From Pelomonas sp. Root405 (GTDB lineage Bacteria; Pseudomonadota; Gammaproteobacteria; Burkholderiales; Burkholderiaceae_C), in the NCBI RefSeq assembly GCF_001425165.1, contig NZ_LMDU01000017.1, forward strand, positions 157,154 to 221,153: a stretch of DNA of 64,000 bases. The letters run 5' to 3'. The translations under genes were made by a program, and so were the position numbers. Below the pieces are notes generated by a model that was not told the DNA's origin, did no database searches, and saw only the letters and a list, made by a program, of their open reading frames with translations. Below are positions 18,853 through 28,097 of the stretch, piece after piece. Numbering within the stretch: position 1 is the first letter of the stretch; the number at the start of each line of letters is the position of its first letter.

Positions 18853-20844
18853 ATGTGCGGAATTGCTGGAATCCTGTCCATCTCCGACGTCAGCCAAGAG
18901 TCACTGCTGGGCACCGCAAAGGCGATGTCGGATGCCCTTCGCCACCGCGGCCCGGATGACGATGGGCAATGGGCAGACGCGGACAACGGCATCGCCTTCG
19001 GCCACCGCCGCCTGGCCATCGTTGACCTGACGCCGCTCGGCCATCAACCCATGAAGTCAGCATGCGGCCGCTATGTGCTGGCGTACAACGGCGAGATTTA
19101 CAACCATCTGGCGCTGCGTGCGGAGATCGGTGCCTGGAACTGGCGCGGCCACTCGGACACGGAGACCCTGCTCGCGTGCATCACGCTCCACGGACTGCAG
19201 GCGACGCTGTCCAAACTGGTCGGCATGTTCGCGATCGCGTTGTGGGATCGGGAGCGGCGCGAGCTCACGCTGGCGCGCGACCGCATGGGAGAGAAGCCGC
19301 TCTACTGGGGCCGGCTGCCAAGCGGCGACATCGCCTTTGGCTCCGAACTGAAGGCGCTGCGCGCGCATCCGCGCTGGCAGGGCGAGATCGATCGGGATGC
19401 GCTGGCGCTCTATATGCGCCACAACGCGATCCCTGCTCCTTACAGCGTCTATCGCGGCGTCCGGAAATTGCGGCCGGGCGAATGGCTGACCGTCAAGCGC
19501 GACGGCACGACGCGCAGCGGCCAGTACTGGGACTGCATCACGGCAGCACGCTCGGGCCACGCGTCGCCGCTCGGTCTTGACGATGCGCAGGCCGTTGATG
19601 CGCTCGATGCCGTGCTCAGCGCCGCCGTGAAGGACCAAATGGTCGCCGACGTTCCCCTGGGCGCCTTCCTGTCGGGCGGCGTGGACTCGTCACTGATCGC
19701 CGCCATGATGTGCCGCCACGCCAGCGCACCCGTGCGCACCTTCACTATCGGCTTCACCGAGTCGGCCTACAACGAGGCCCATCATGCCAAGGCTGTGGCG
19801 GCTCATCTCGGAACCGATCACACAGAGCTGTACGTCAGCCCGGAAGATGCACTGGCCGTCATTCCGAAGCTGCCGGCCATCTACGACGAGCCTTTTGCAG
19901 ATTCCTCGCAGATCCCCACCTTCCTGGTGGCCGAGATGGCGCGTCGACACGTGACAGTGGCCCTGTCAGGCGATGCGGGCGACGAGCTGTTCGCGGGCTA
20001 CAACCGCTACCTCCTTGCCGACCGCGTCTGGCATCGCCTGGCGCGTCTGCCGCTCGCCGTGCGTCAAGTGGCCGCCAAGGCTGCGCTGGGACTGAGCCCG
20101 GGCGCGTGGAACGCGCTGGGCGGGCTGCTGCCCGCCACGCGTGCGCATGGCAATATTGGCGACAAGGTGCACAAATTCGCGCAGACGATGCTGCCCGCGC
20201 AGACGCAGGCCGAGATGTACCGCGCACTGGTTTCGCACTGGAGTGAGCCGGCGCGCACCGTGCTGGGAGCCACCGAACCGCCGACTCTGCTGCAACTCAA
20301 GCGTGAATCGTTCGCAGGCTTCTCTGACATCCAGTACATGAGCCTGCTCGACCAGATCACCTATCTGCCGGACGACATCCTCGTCAAGGTCGACCGGGCT
20401 GCCATGGCCGCCAGCCTCGAGACCCGCGCGCCACTGCTCGATCACCGCGTCGTCGAGTTCGCCTGGCGCGTGCCGATGCATCAGAAGATCCGCGGCGGCA
20501 AGGGAAAGTGGCTGATGCGCGAGTTGCTGTACCGCGATGTGCCGAGGGAACTGATCGAGAGGCCCAAGCAAGGCTTCGCCGTGCCGCTCGACGCCTGGCT
20601 GCGCGGGCCCCTGCGCGATTGGGCGGCCGACCTCATCGAACCTCGCGCACTGCACCGCGGCGGACTGTTCGACGTCGCAGAGGTCCAGCGTCGCTGGCAG
20701 GAACACCAGAGCGGAAAGCGCAACTGGCAATACCAGATCTGGGACGTGCTGATGTTTCAGGCTTGGTATCGCGAGACTAGCCGCGATTCGGGATTCGAGC
20801 AGTGCGGGGCTTCTCCGGCAGCTGAAGAGGCCTGCACCACGTGA
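18853..20844 (+). CDS. asnB: Asparagine synthase (glutamine-hydrolysing), AsnB family
   Basis: Two-domain amidotransferase of 663 residues. The mature N-terminal nucleophile is Cys2 (MCGIAGI), with RHRGPDD and the glutaminase residues NGEIYN following. The synthase domain carries the pyrophosphate loop SGGVDS at 274-279. The start is fixed by the obligate Met-Cys and by a purine-rich site (GAGGAC) upstream. AsnB-like enzymes are common in surface glycan clusters, where some amidate sugar carboxyl groups; plain asparagine synthesis is the other option. Its stop overlaps the next GTG start by four bases. Confidence 0.92.
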   Translation: MCGIAGILSISDVSQESLLGTAKAMSDALRHRGPDDDGQWADADNGIAFGHRRLAIVDLTPLGHQPMKSACGRYVLAYNGEIYNHLALRAEIGAWNWRGHSDTETLLACITLHGLQATLSKLVGMFAIALWDRERRELTLARDRMGEKPLYWGRLPSGDIAFGSELKALRAHPRWQGEIDRDALALYMRHNAIPAPYSVYRGVRKLRPGEWLTVKRDGTTRSGQYWDCITAARSGHASPLGLDDAQAVDALDAVLSAAVKDQMVADVPLGAFLSGGVDSSLIAAMMCRHASAPVRTFTIGFTESAYNEAHHAKAVAAHLGTDHTELYVSPEDALAVIPKLPAIYDEPFADSSQIPTFLVAEMARRHVTVALSGDAGDELFAGYNRYLLADRVWHRLARLPLAVRQVAAKAALGLSPGAWNALGGLLPATRAHGNIGDKVHKFAQTMLPAQTQAEMYRALVSHWSEPARTVLGATEPPTLLQLKRESFAGFSDIQYMSLLDQITYLPDDILVKVDRAAMAASLETRAPLLDHRVVEFAWRVPMHQKIRGGKGKWLMRELLYRDVPRELIERPKQGFAVPLDAWLRGPLRDWAADLIEPRALHRGGLFDVAEVQRRWQEHQSGKRNWQYQIWDVLMFQAWYRETSRDSGFEQCGASPAAEEACTT

Positions 20845-22898
20845 AGATCGCCATCATTGCGAACTCGGCCTGGTATCTGCACAACTTCAGGCTCAACCTG
20901 GCCCAGGAGCTGCGCCAGGCCGGGCACCAGGTGCTGTTCATCAGCCCCATGGACAGCTACACCGGGATGCTGCAAGCCGCCGGCTTCGAGCATTTCAACT
21001 GGGACGTTGCCAGCGCCGGCATGAATCCACTGGCCGAGCTGGGCGCCGTGTGGCGGCTGCGCCGGCTGCTCGTCAACCAGCGTATCGACGCACTGCTGTC
21101 CTATACCCCGAAAGCCAACATCTACAGCGGCCTCGCGCTGTGGGGCCAAAAGACGCTTTTCCTGCCCAACATCTCCGGCCTCGGGCGTGCGTTCATCCAG
21201 CCCTCGGCCATCACCCTGCTGGTCGTGCAGCTCTACCGGCTGGCGCTGCGCCAGGCTCACCGGGTCATCTTCCAGAACATGGACGATCTGGGCGTGTTCA
21301 CGACCCGAGGCGTGCTGCCGCGCAGCCAGGCGGTGCGCGTGCCGGGCTCCGGCGTGGACCTGCGGCGTTTCCTGCCTTCTCAACGTCCGCCTAGTCCTGG
21401 GCCGCAAACGCATTTCCTGTTCGTGGGCCGCCTGCTCAAGGACAAGGGCGCCGTCGAGTTCGCTGAGGCGGCGCGCATGCTCAAGCGCGACCATCCAGGC
21501 CTGCGCTTCACCATGCTGGGCTCGTCCACCTCCGACAACCCCACCGCCGTGCGCCCTGATCAGCTGCGCGAATGGAAGGACGCCGGCCTCATCGAGCACC
21601 AGGAGCACCTGGATGACGTGCGCCCCTTGCTCGACGCCGCCGACTGCGTGGTGCTGCCGTCCTACCGCGAAGGCGTGCCCCGCAGCCTGCTCGAGGCCGC
21701 TGCGATGGCCAAGCCCCTGGTGACGAGCGACGCGCCTGGTTGCCGCGACACCGTCGTCGACGGGGACAACGGCTACCTGTGCCAGCCTCGCTCGGTGGAG
21801 TCGCTGGCCCAGGCGATGCATCGCTTCGTCGCCCTCGACGCAGACGGCAAGCGCGCCATGGGCCTGCGCAGCCGGGCGCTGGCAGAGACGACCTTCGACG
21901 AACGGCGCGTCATCGACCAGTACCTGTACCTGTTGAGCCACCCCACGCCGCCGCGGGTGGCGTCCCAGGGCCCCGCAGAGCCGATGCCATACATCAGCGG
22001 ACTACCGACGGTCCACGTGCTGCTGGCGACCTATTGCGGCGAAGCTTGGCTGGACGACCAGCTCGACACCCTGCTGGGCCAGCAGGGCGTGAACCTTGCC
22101 GTCACGGCGGGAGACGACGCTTCCACGGACGGCACCCTGAAGATCCTGAAGCGGCGGGCCGCCACGGACGCACGCCTCACCGTCACTGTCAACGACAAGC
22201 GCCTGGGCTCGGCGGCAGCCAACTTCTATCACCTGCTCAAGCGCTTCGCCCGCAGCAGCACCGCCGACTACATCGCGCTGGCCGACCACGACGACGTCTG
22301 GGAACCCAACAAGCTGGCGCGGCACATCGCGTTGGCACGCAGCCAGGCCGCCGCGGGCGTCTCTTCAGACGTCATCGCGTTCTGGCCCAATGGCCGCCGC
22401 ATCTATATCCGCAAGTCGCATCCGCAGCGACGCTGGGATCACCTTTTCGAGCCGCCCGGCCCGGGCTGCACCTTCCTGATGACGCGCGCGTTTGCCTGCG
22501 AATGCGCTGACTGGATAGAACAGCTGGAGCGCAGCGGTGTCGGGCCATTGCCGAAGCACGACTGGTTTCTTTATCTCGTTGCGCGCTCCAGTGGTTACCG
22601 GTGGCACGTAGAGAACGCCAGCAGCATGTTCTACCGCCAGCACCCGCATAACGAAGTGGGCGCCAATGCCGGAGTCAAGGCGGCATTCCTGCGACTGCGT
22701 GAATTGGCCCGTGGCGGCTATCACCAGCAGATCCGGCAGGCTATCCACGTCTCGCGCATCGTCGCCGAGCAGCGTCGGCAACCGCTGCCGCCCGCCCATC
22801 TGAACGCGCTGCAGCTGCTGCGCCATGGCCGGCGACGCCGCCATGAGGCCTTGTTGCTGGCCGTGTTTTCCCCGTTTGGCATCCGCGCGAGCGCATGA
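20841..22898 (+). CDS. Two-domain glycosyltransferase: GT4 fused to GT2
   Basis: A 685-residue bifunctional enzyme. Residues 1-370 are a GT4 unit of the PglA/WbpU-like kind: IANSAWYLHNFRLNL, TPKANIYSGLA, FVGRLLKDKGAVEF and the E-x7-E region EGVPRSLLEA (Glu277 and Glu285). After a short linker, residues 390-620 are a GT2 domain of the RfbF-like kind: LLATYCGEAWLDDQLDTLL, DDASTDGT at 425-432 and the metal-binding ADHDDVWEPNK at 481-491. It would add two successive sugars. Start GTG overlaps the asnB stop (GTGA). The fusion is continuous with no frameshift in the reading frame. Confidence 0.88.
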   Translation: MKIAIIANSAWYLHNFRLNLAQELRQAGHQVLFISPMDSYTGMLQAAGFEHFNWDVASAGMNPLAELGAVWRLRRLLVNQRIDALLSYTPKANIYSGLALWGQKTLFLPNISGLGRAFIQPSAITLLVVQLYRLALRQAHRVIFQNMDDLGVFTTRGVLPRSQAVRVPGSGVDLRRFLPSQRPPSPGPQTHFLFVGRLLKDKGAVEFAEAARMLKRDHPGLRFTMLGSSTSDNPTAVRPDQLREWKDAGLIEHQEHLDDVRPLLDAADCVVLPSYREGVPRSLLEAAAMAKPLVTSDAPGCRDTVVDGDNGYLCQPRSVESLAQAMHRFVALDADGKRAMGLRSRALAETTFDERRVIDQYLYLLSHPTPPRVASQGPAEPMPYISGLPTVHVLLATYCGEAWLDDQLDTLLGQQGVNLAVTAGDDASTDGTLKILKRRAATDARLTVTVNDKRLGSAAANFYHLLKRFARSSTADYIALADHDDVWEPNKLARHIALARSQAAAGVSSDVIAFWPNGRRIYIRKSHPQRRWDHLFEPPGPGCTFLMTRAFACECADWIEQLERSGVGPLPKHDWFLYLVARSSGYRWHVENASSMFYRQHPHNEVGANAGVKAAFLRLRELARGGYHQQIRQAIHVSRIVAEQRRQPLPPAHLNALQLLRHGRRRRHEALLLAVFSPFGIRASA

Positions 22899-23689
22899 CG
22901 GCGCCTTCCATGCCCGACGCCCAGCTCTCTCTCTGGCAACGCGTGATGCGCCGCCTCGGCCACGCGATGGACTACCGCTGGCTGCACTGGCACCGGCTCG
23001 GCGAGCATCAACAGGCTGACTATCTGCGCCGCCTCTTCGACAGGCTGGACATCGACCTCGTCATCGACGTCGGCGCCAACCGCGGGCAGTACGCCGACTT
23101 CATTCGACGGCGCGTCGGCTACCGCGGCGAGATGGTCAGTTTCGAACCCATTCCCGCGCTGGCTCGGGACCTGAAGCAGCGAGGAGAGCGCGATGCGAAA
23201 TGGAGCGTGCACGCGTGCGCCCTGGGCGCGCGCGCAGAGACACGCCCGTTCCATGTCGTCCAGAGTTCGCCGATGAGTTCGCTGCTGACGCCCTCCACCG
23301 AAGCGACGTCGCGGCTTTCCGACTTCACCACGGTGCGGGAGACCCTGGAGATCAACGTCGACACTCTGGACGCCGCGCTGACGAGCTTCCCGCACAGCCG
23401 CAATGTCTACCTCAAGCTCGATGTCCAGGGGTACGAACGCCAGGTGCTGGACGGCGCCATCGCCAGCATGCCGCGCATTGCGGCCCTGCAGGCAGAACTC
23501 AGCGTCGTGCCGATGTACGAAGGCCAGCCCCACTACCTCGACCTGATGACCCACATCGAGTCACTGGGCTACGTCCCTTCGCTGATCCCAGCCCACGACG
23601 CCAAGTTCTTCCCGCTGCTCATCGACTTCGACTGCCACTTCGTCAGCCGCCAGCGCCTTGCCGACCTGGGTGTACTGAACCGTGCCTGA
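22895..23689 (+). CDS. FkbM-family SAM-dependent methyltransferase (first of two)
   Basis: A 264-residue protein with the FkbM fold: the SAM loop VIDVGANRGQYADFIRR, SFEPIP, CALG and the late LKLDVQGYERQVLDGA. Family members O-methylate sugars or other small substrates in surface glycan clusters. ATG overlaps the stop of the fused glycosyltransferase by four bases, so it likely methylates a sugar placed by this cluster. Substrate unknown. Confidence 0.87.
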   Translation: MTAPSMPDAQLSLWQRVMRRLGHAMDYRWLHWHRLGEHQQADYLRRLFDRLDIDLVIDVGANRGQYADFIRRRVGYRGEMVSFEPIPALARDLKQRGERDAKWSVHACALGARAETRPFHVVQSSPMSSLLTPSTEATSRLSDFTTVRETLEINVDTLDAALTSFPHSRNVYLKLDVQGYERQVLDGAIASMPRIAALQAELSVVPMYEGQPHYLDLMTHIESLGYVPSLIPAHDAKFFPLLIDFDCHFVSRQRLADLGVLNRA

Positions 23690-24698
23690 GGTGCATCTTT
23701 TCGCGCCGCCGGCCCAGCTCAACGACGCGACCCACCAATACCTGGCCAGCCTGTCCGCCGTGCTGGACGAACTGGGCCACCAGCTCGTTCACACGCCCGA
23801 TCTGGCCGCCATTCCGCACCGTGCCGATGTGCTGACCATCGAGTGCAAGAGTGCCGCCCGGATCAGCCTGCGCCGGCCACAGGCGCGGCTCTGGCAATGG
23901 CTGCAAGGGCTGTATCCGGAGGAGGCTCGATGGCAGTTCGACAGCCCGCTGCGGGAGTTCGCCTGGAACCGGGTCGAAGGCTGGGCCCTGCAACGCAGCC
24001 GCGGCGCGCTGATGGTGTCGCAGGCGATGCAGCAGCACTTCGCAGCGAAGTATCCGAGGCTGCAGCTGGACAGCGTCGTCATGCCGTGCGTCAACGCCAC
24101 GCCGGTGCCGGACGCCTTCCGAAGTCCGGGCAAATATCGGCGCCCCGCCTTTGTCTACGCTGGCGGGCTGCAGCGCTGGCAATGCATGGCCGCCACGCTC
24201 ACCGCGTTCGCGGCCGTCCATCGCCTGTTGCCGGAGGCCACGCTGACGCTGCTGACCGCCGACCAGGAGCAGGCCGCGGCCCTGGTGCAGTCCCTCGGCA
24301 CGCCGTCGACCCGCATCGCCTACGTGCCGGTCGCGGATTTGCCCCAGGCGCTCGCCGCCTTCAAATACGGGTTTGTGCTGCGCGAGGACCATGTCGTCAA
24401 CCGCGTCGCCACGCCCACCAAGGTGTCGAGCTACATGGCCGCCGGCGTCATACCGGTCATGACACGCGCCGCACAGGACTTCGCGCAACGCCTCGAACCG
24501 ACATCACCCATCGTCTGGCTCGATAACCTTGATGCCGCGCACATCCGTCAGCGGGTGCTTGCGCTGGAGGCGCTGCCGCTCGACGCCGAAAGCGTGCTGG
24601 CCGCCTACCGCGCCGCCTTCGACCGCTACCTCGACCCTGCCGGCTACCGGCCCGCGCTGCGCGACTTCTTCTCGCGAACCGGCATGGGAGCCGCTTGA
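23682..24698 (+). CDS. Glycosyltransferase-like protein (GT-B)
   Basis: A 338-residue protein with weak but recognisable GT-B features: VYAGGLQRWQCMAATL in place of the usual donor-domain start, LLTAD, VADLPQALAAFKYGFVLREDHVVNRVATPTKVSSYMAAGVIPVMT near the C-terminus. The E-x7-E motif is replaced by an acidic-poor variant. It starts at GTG with an eight-base overlap with the FkbM gene. Likely a sugar transferase of the same repeat unit. Confidence 0.7.
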   Translation: MPEVHLFAPPAQLNDATHQYLASLSAVLDELGHQLVHTPDLAAIPHRADVLTIECKSAARISLRRPQARLWQWLQGLYPEEARWQFDSPLREFAWNRVEGWALQRSRGALMVSQAMQQHFAAKYPRLQLDSVVMPCVNATPVPDAFRSPGKYRRPAFVYAGGLQRWQCMAATLTAFAAVHRLLPEATLTLLTADQEQAAALVQSLGTPSTRIAYVPVADLPQALAAFKYGFVLREDHVVNRVATPTKVSSYMAAGVIPVMTRAAQDFAQRLEPTSPIVWLDNLDAAHIRQRVLALEALPLDAESVLAAYRAAFDRYLDPAGYRPALRDFFSRTGMGAA

Positions 24699-25927
24699 TG
24701 GCCATGTGGCGGGAATTGCTGTCGCGCTCGGCCTGGCTCACCGCCGGCAGTGTTGTCGGCCGCCTGGCGCCCTATGCCGTGCTCATTGCACTCGGGCGGC
24801 AGCTTGACCCCGTGGCCTTTGCCTCGCTGTCCATCGCATTCGCCTGGGCGTCGGTGGCGGCCAGCCTCGTCACCGCCGCGCTGGGCGCGGTAACCACGCA
24901 GCGGCTGGCGGCCGACCCCGGCCCCGGGCGGCGCATGCTGGCACTGCGGGCGCTGGGCCAGGGCGCGGCCTGGTCCGGCCTGCTGACGATCGCCATCGCG
25001 GCCCTCGGCGCTCCGGTCGCCGTCCGCGCTTTCGGCGATCACCTCGATCCGGCGGCCTTCTGGCCCGCGCTCGCGCACGGCCTGGCCTGGTCACTGACGC
25101 TGCTTGTCGGCGCCCTGCTCAACGGCTTGCATGCGGTGCGCCGCTCGGCGCTGGTGCTTGGCGTTGGCGGCATCGGCCAGGCGCTGGGCATGGGCTTCGG
25201 TTTCGTCACCGGCCACAGCCTCGGCGCATCGCTTTGGGGGCTGGCGCTGGGCAGCGCCGCTTCGCTCGCCTTGGGGCTCGTCTTGCTGCATGGCGCATTG
25301 CCGCCGGCTGAGCCCTGCGCGCTCCAGAAGCCACGGTTTCGACTGGACGTGGCCTGGGGCACGCTTGCCAACGCTGCCGTGACCCCCGTCGCCTTTGCCG
25401 CCGCTGCGCTGGTCACGCGGCATGGCGCGCCTGCCGAAGACCTGGCGCAATACCAGGCGCTGGAACAGGTCCATCAGCTGCTGCTCTTCGCACCCGGCCT
25501 GATCGGGCAAGCCCTGCTGCCTCTGCTCGCGGCGCACGACCGCGGCAGCGAGGCGCAGCGCAGCCTGCGCCCGTGGGTCTACCGCAGCGCCGCAGCGGGC
25601 CTGCTGGCGGCCACCCTGATCGGTTGGCGGCCCGAGTGGGTCCTGCACGCCCTCGGCAACCCGGCACTGACCGATCTGTGGGCCACGCGCTGGATGCTGT
25701 GCAATGCCAGCCTTGCGCTCGCACTCAGCCTGCTTCACAACGAACTGATGGCGCGCAGGCTCTATGCTCCGGCGGCCCTGCTCAGCCTGTCGTGGGCGGC
25801 CGTCTTCCTCGGATTGGGCAGTCTGTTCGGCGGCGTGGCGGGCATGCAGGCGGGCCGGCTCGTCGCCTCGCTGCTGCTGTTTGCCGCCGTCTGCGCCCTC
25901 ACCTCGCGCCCCTTTCGATCCGCATGA
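24698..25927 (+). CDS. Polysaccharide flippase, Wzx-like (second of three)
   Basis: Membrane protein of 409 residues with about 12 hydrophobic segments, starting WRELLSRSAWLTAGSVVGRLAPYAVLIALGRQL as in MOP-superfamily flippases. Very rich in Ala and Leu and in GC at third positions. ATG at 24698 shares a base with the preceding stop (TGATG); the stop overlaps wecB (ATGA). A second flippase in one run suggests that two cassettes were joined here. Confidence 0.8.
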   Translation: MAMWRELLSRSAWLTAGSVVGRLAPYAVLIALGRQLDPVAFASLSIAFAWASVAASLVTAALGAVTTQRLAADPGPGRRMLALRALGQGAAWSGLLTIAIAALGAPVAVRAFGDHLDPAAFWPALAHGLAWSLTLLVGALLNGLHAVRRSALVLGVGGIGQALGMGFGFVTGHSLGASLWGLALGSAASLALGLVLLHGALPPAEPCALQKPRFRLDVAWGTLANAAVTPVAFAAAALVTRHGAPAEDLAQYQALEQVHQLLLFAPGLIGQALLPLLAAHDRGSEAQRSLRPWVYRSAAAGLLAATLIGWRPEWVLHALGNPALTDLWATRWMLCNASLALALSLLHNELMARRLYAPAALLSLSWAAVFLGLGSLFGGVAGMQAGRLVASLLLFAAVCALTSRPFRSA

Positions 25928-27063
25928 CCCGCGTCCGCATCCTCACTGTCGTCGGCACCCGGCCCGAGGCCATCAAGCTCGCGCCGCTCATCCAGCGCCT
26001 GCAGGCCCATCCGGACGTCGATCACCTGTTGTGCGCCACCGGCCAACACCAGGAGATGCTGGCCCAGGCCCTTAAGGCCTTCGGACTGACCCCGGACGAG
26101 AACCTGGGGCTGATGCAGGATCAACCCGACCTGAATCAGCTCACGGCCGGCACGCTGACCGGCATCGGCGAGCTCATCCGCACCACGCACCCCGATCGCG
26201 TTGTCGTGCAGGGCGATACGACCACTGCCTTTGCCGCCGGCCTTGCAGCCTTTCATGTCCAGGTGCCGCTGGCCCATGTGGAAGCCGGGTTGAGAACCGG
26301 CCAGCGTCATTCGCCCTGGCCCGAGGAGATCTACCGCCGCACCCTGTCGCTGCTGGCCGACGAGCATTTCGCCCCCACGCCGTGGGCCGCAGCCCAACTG
26401 CGCCGCGAAGGCATTGCCGAAGCGGCCATCCACATCACCGGCAACACCGTCATCGACGCGTTGCAGTGGGTGTGCGGCCGCACCGACCTGGATGCGCTGC
26501 TCGAGCGGGAGCTGGGCCCCGAGCTCTGCGCCAAGCTGGCCCAAGGGCGGCGCCTCATCCTGGTCACCGGCCACCGGCGCGAGAATCTCGACCATGGGCT
26601 GGCGGCCACCTGCGCCGCGCTGCGCCAGCTCGCCGCTCGTGGCGATGTGGACATCGTCTTCCCCGTCCACCTCAATCCTCGTGTGCGCGAGACTGTCGCC
26701 ACCCTGCTGGCCGGCACGTCGCACATCCACCTGATCGAACCGCTGGACTACCTCGGCTTCGTCGCGTTGATGCGCCGCTGCCATCACATCATCACCGACA
26801 GCGGTGGCATCCAGGAAGAAGCGCCCGGCCTCGGCAAGCCCGTCCTGGTCACCCGTGACACCACCGAGCGCCCGGAAGCCATCGAGGCCGGCACCGCCCT
26901 GCTCATCGGCCAGCACACCGAACCGCTGGTCGCGGCCAGCAACCAGTTGCTCGACAACCCGGCCGCCTTCGCCGCCATGGCCCAGGCCCGCCACCCCTTT
27001 GGTGATGGGCGAGCCAGCGAGCGCATCGTCGCCGTCCTGCTGCAGGCCGGCGCCCGACGATGA
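25924..27063 (+). CDS. wecB: UDP-N-acetylglucosamine 2-epimerase, non-hydrolysing (WecB family)
   Basis: Interconverts UDP-GlcNAc and UDP-ManNAc; 379 residues. Motifs are GTRPEAIKLAPLI at the start, HVEAGLRTG, TGHRRENLDHG and the C-terminal TDSGGIQEEAPGLGKPVLV. The start is set by the family N-terminus; a long upstream extension of the frame is not real. No WecC dehydrogenase is present. The related WbpI acts on UDP-GlcNAc(3NAc)A, and since wbpB, wbpD and wbpE occur at 51.8-54.6 kb, this protein could instead be a WbpI. Sequence inspection alone does not separate the two. Confidence 0.9.
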   Translation: MTRVRILTVVGTRPEAIKLAPLIQRLQAHPDVDHLLCATGQHQEMLAQALKAFGLTPDENLGLMQDQPDLNQLTAGTLTGIGELIRTTHPDRVVVQGDTTTAFAAGLAAFHVQVPLAHVEAGLRTGQRHSPWPEEIYRRTLSLLADEHFAPTPWAAAQLRREGIAEAAIHITGNTVIDALQWVCGRTDLDALLERELGPELCAKLAQGRRLILVTGHRRENLDHGLAATCAALRQLAARGDVDIVFPVHLNPRVRETVATLLAGTSHIHLIEPLDYLGFVALMRRCHHIITDSGGIQEEAPGLGKPVLVTRDTTERPEAIEAGTALLIGQHTEPLVAASNQLLDNPAAFAAMAQARHPFGDGRASERIVAVLLQAGARR

Positions 27064-28097
27064 CGCCCATCTACACGCTGATCACGCCGCGGCTCGACGC
27101 CACCGGGCCCAACAACGTCGCTGCCGAACTCGCGCGCGCTGCGCTCGCGAGGGGCTGGCAGGTGCGCTGGCTCTATCTTTCATCCGGCCCCGGCCGCGCC
27201 GATCTGGCGGGAGTGCATGAGGTGCGCCGCTTCCGGCTTGCCGACCTCTGGCGCCTGCGGGGTCTCGTCCACACCCACTGCCTGCGTCCCGACCTGCTCG
27301 GCGCGCTGCTCGCCGCCTCGCCCCAGCGCCGCGTGATCACCACGGCGCACAACAACTTCCTGGCCGACCTTCGCCATGGCTACGCGCGTTGGAAAGTCCG
27401 GATCGCCTGGTCGCTCTGGCGCCGCGCCGTCGCGCGACTGGACCGACGCTTCTGCGTCTCGCGCGCCAGCCAGCGACATTACGCACGGCTGGCGCCGGAA
27501 CTGAGCTTCGACGTGGCCTACAACTTCCGCGCGCCGGTCGCGACGGCACCCTTGCCCCGCCCGGTCGCCGCGTGGCTGGCGGAGCAGCGCGCCGCGGGAC
27601 GCACGGTCCTCGCCTGCGTCGGCACGCTGTCCACGCTGAAGAACGTCACGGCGCTGCTGCCCGCCCTGCGCGCCGATGCCACCCTGGCACTGGCGCTTTG
27701 TGGCGACGGCCCGCTGCACGCCTCGCTCGAGTCCGCCGCAGCCGAGTTCGGCGGCCGTCTTTTTCTTGCCGGCCATGTCGCCCAACCCGGCCCCGTCCTC
27801 GAAGCGGCCGATGCGATGGTGCTGCCCTCGCTGACCGAAGGCCTGCCGCTGGTCGTCGTGGAGGCGCTGCGCGCCGGCTGTCCCTGCCTGCTGTCCAACA
27901 TCGCCGTCCATCGGGAGCTGGCCGCGCTGGGCGCGGGCCTGACCTTCGACCACCATCGCTTGACCGATTTCCATACCCAGCTGCGCACGCTGTTGACTCG
28001 TGCGACGCCGGAGCACCGGGCCGGGTTGAAGCGGCTATGGGAAAATCGGTTTTCGCCGGTGGTCGGGTTCGCGCCCTACGCCGTACTCGCCCGCTGA
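27060..28097 (+). CDS. Glycosyltransferase family 4
   Basis: A 345-residue GT-B enzyme: LITPRLDATGPNNVAAELARAA at the N-terminus (glycine loop), VHTHCLRPDLLGALLA, VGTLSTLKNV at the second domain and E-x7-E in SLTEGLPLVVVEALRAGCP. It overlaps wecB by four bases. Its stop shares one base with the ATG of gspF (TGATG), which joins the glycan cluster to the secretion operon. Its donor could be the ManNAc derivative made by the neighbouring epimerase. Confidence 0.83.
   Translation: MTPIYTLITPRLDATGPNNVAAELARAALARGWQVRWLYLSSGPGRADLAGVHEVRRFRLADLWRLRGLVHTHCLRPDLLGALLAASPQRRVITTAHNNFLADLRHGYARWKVRIAWSLWRRAVARLDRRFCVSRASQRHYARLAPELSFDVAYNFRAPVATAPLPRPVAAWLAEQRAAGRTVLACVGTLSTLKNVTALLPALRADATLALALCGDGPLHASLESAAAEFGGRLFLAGHVAQPGPVLEAADAMVLPSLTEGLPLVVVEALRAGCPCLLSNIAVHRELAALGAGLTFDHHRLTDFHTQLRTLLTRATPEHRAGLKRLWENRFSPVVGFAPYAVLAR

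Noticed and set aside
25762-26994. A 410-codon minus-strand frame opposite wecB
   Set aside because: wecB has all family motifs; the opposite frame has none.
27389-28096. A long N-terminal extension of gspF
   Set aside because: It overlaps the glycosyltransferase in another frame and reads as Arg/Pro-rich noise; GspF starts at MLMPYAYQA.
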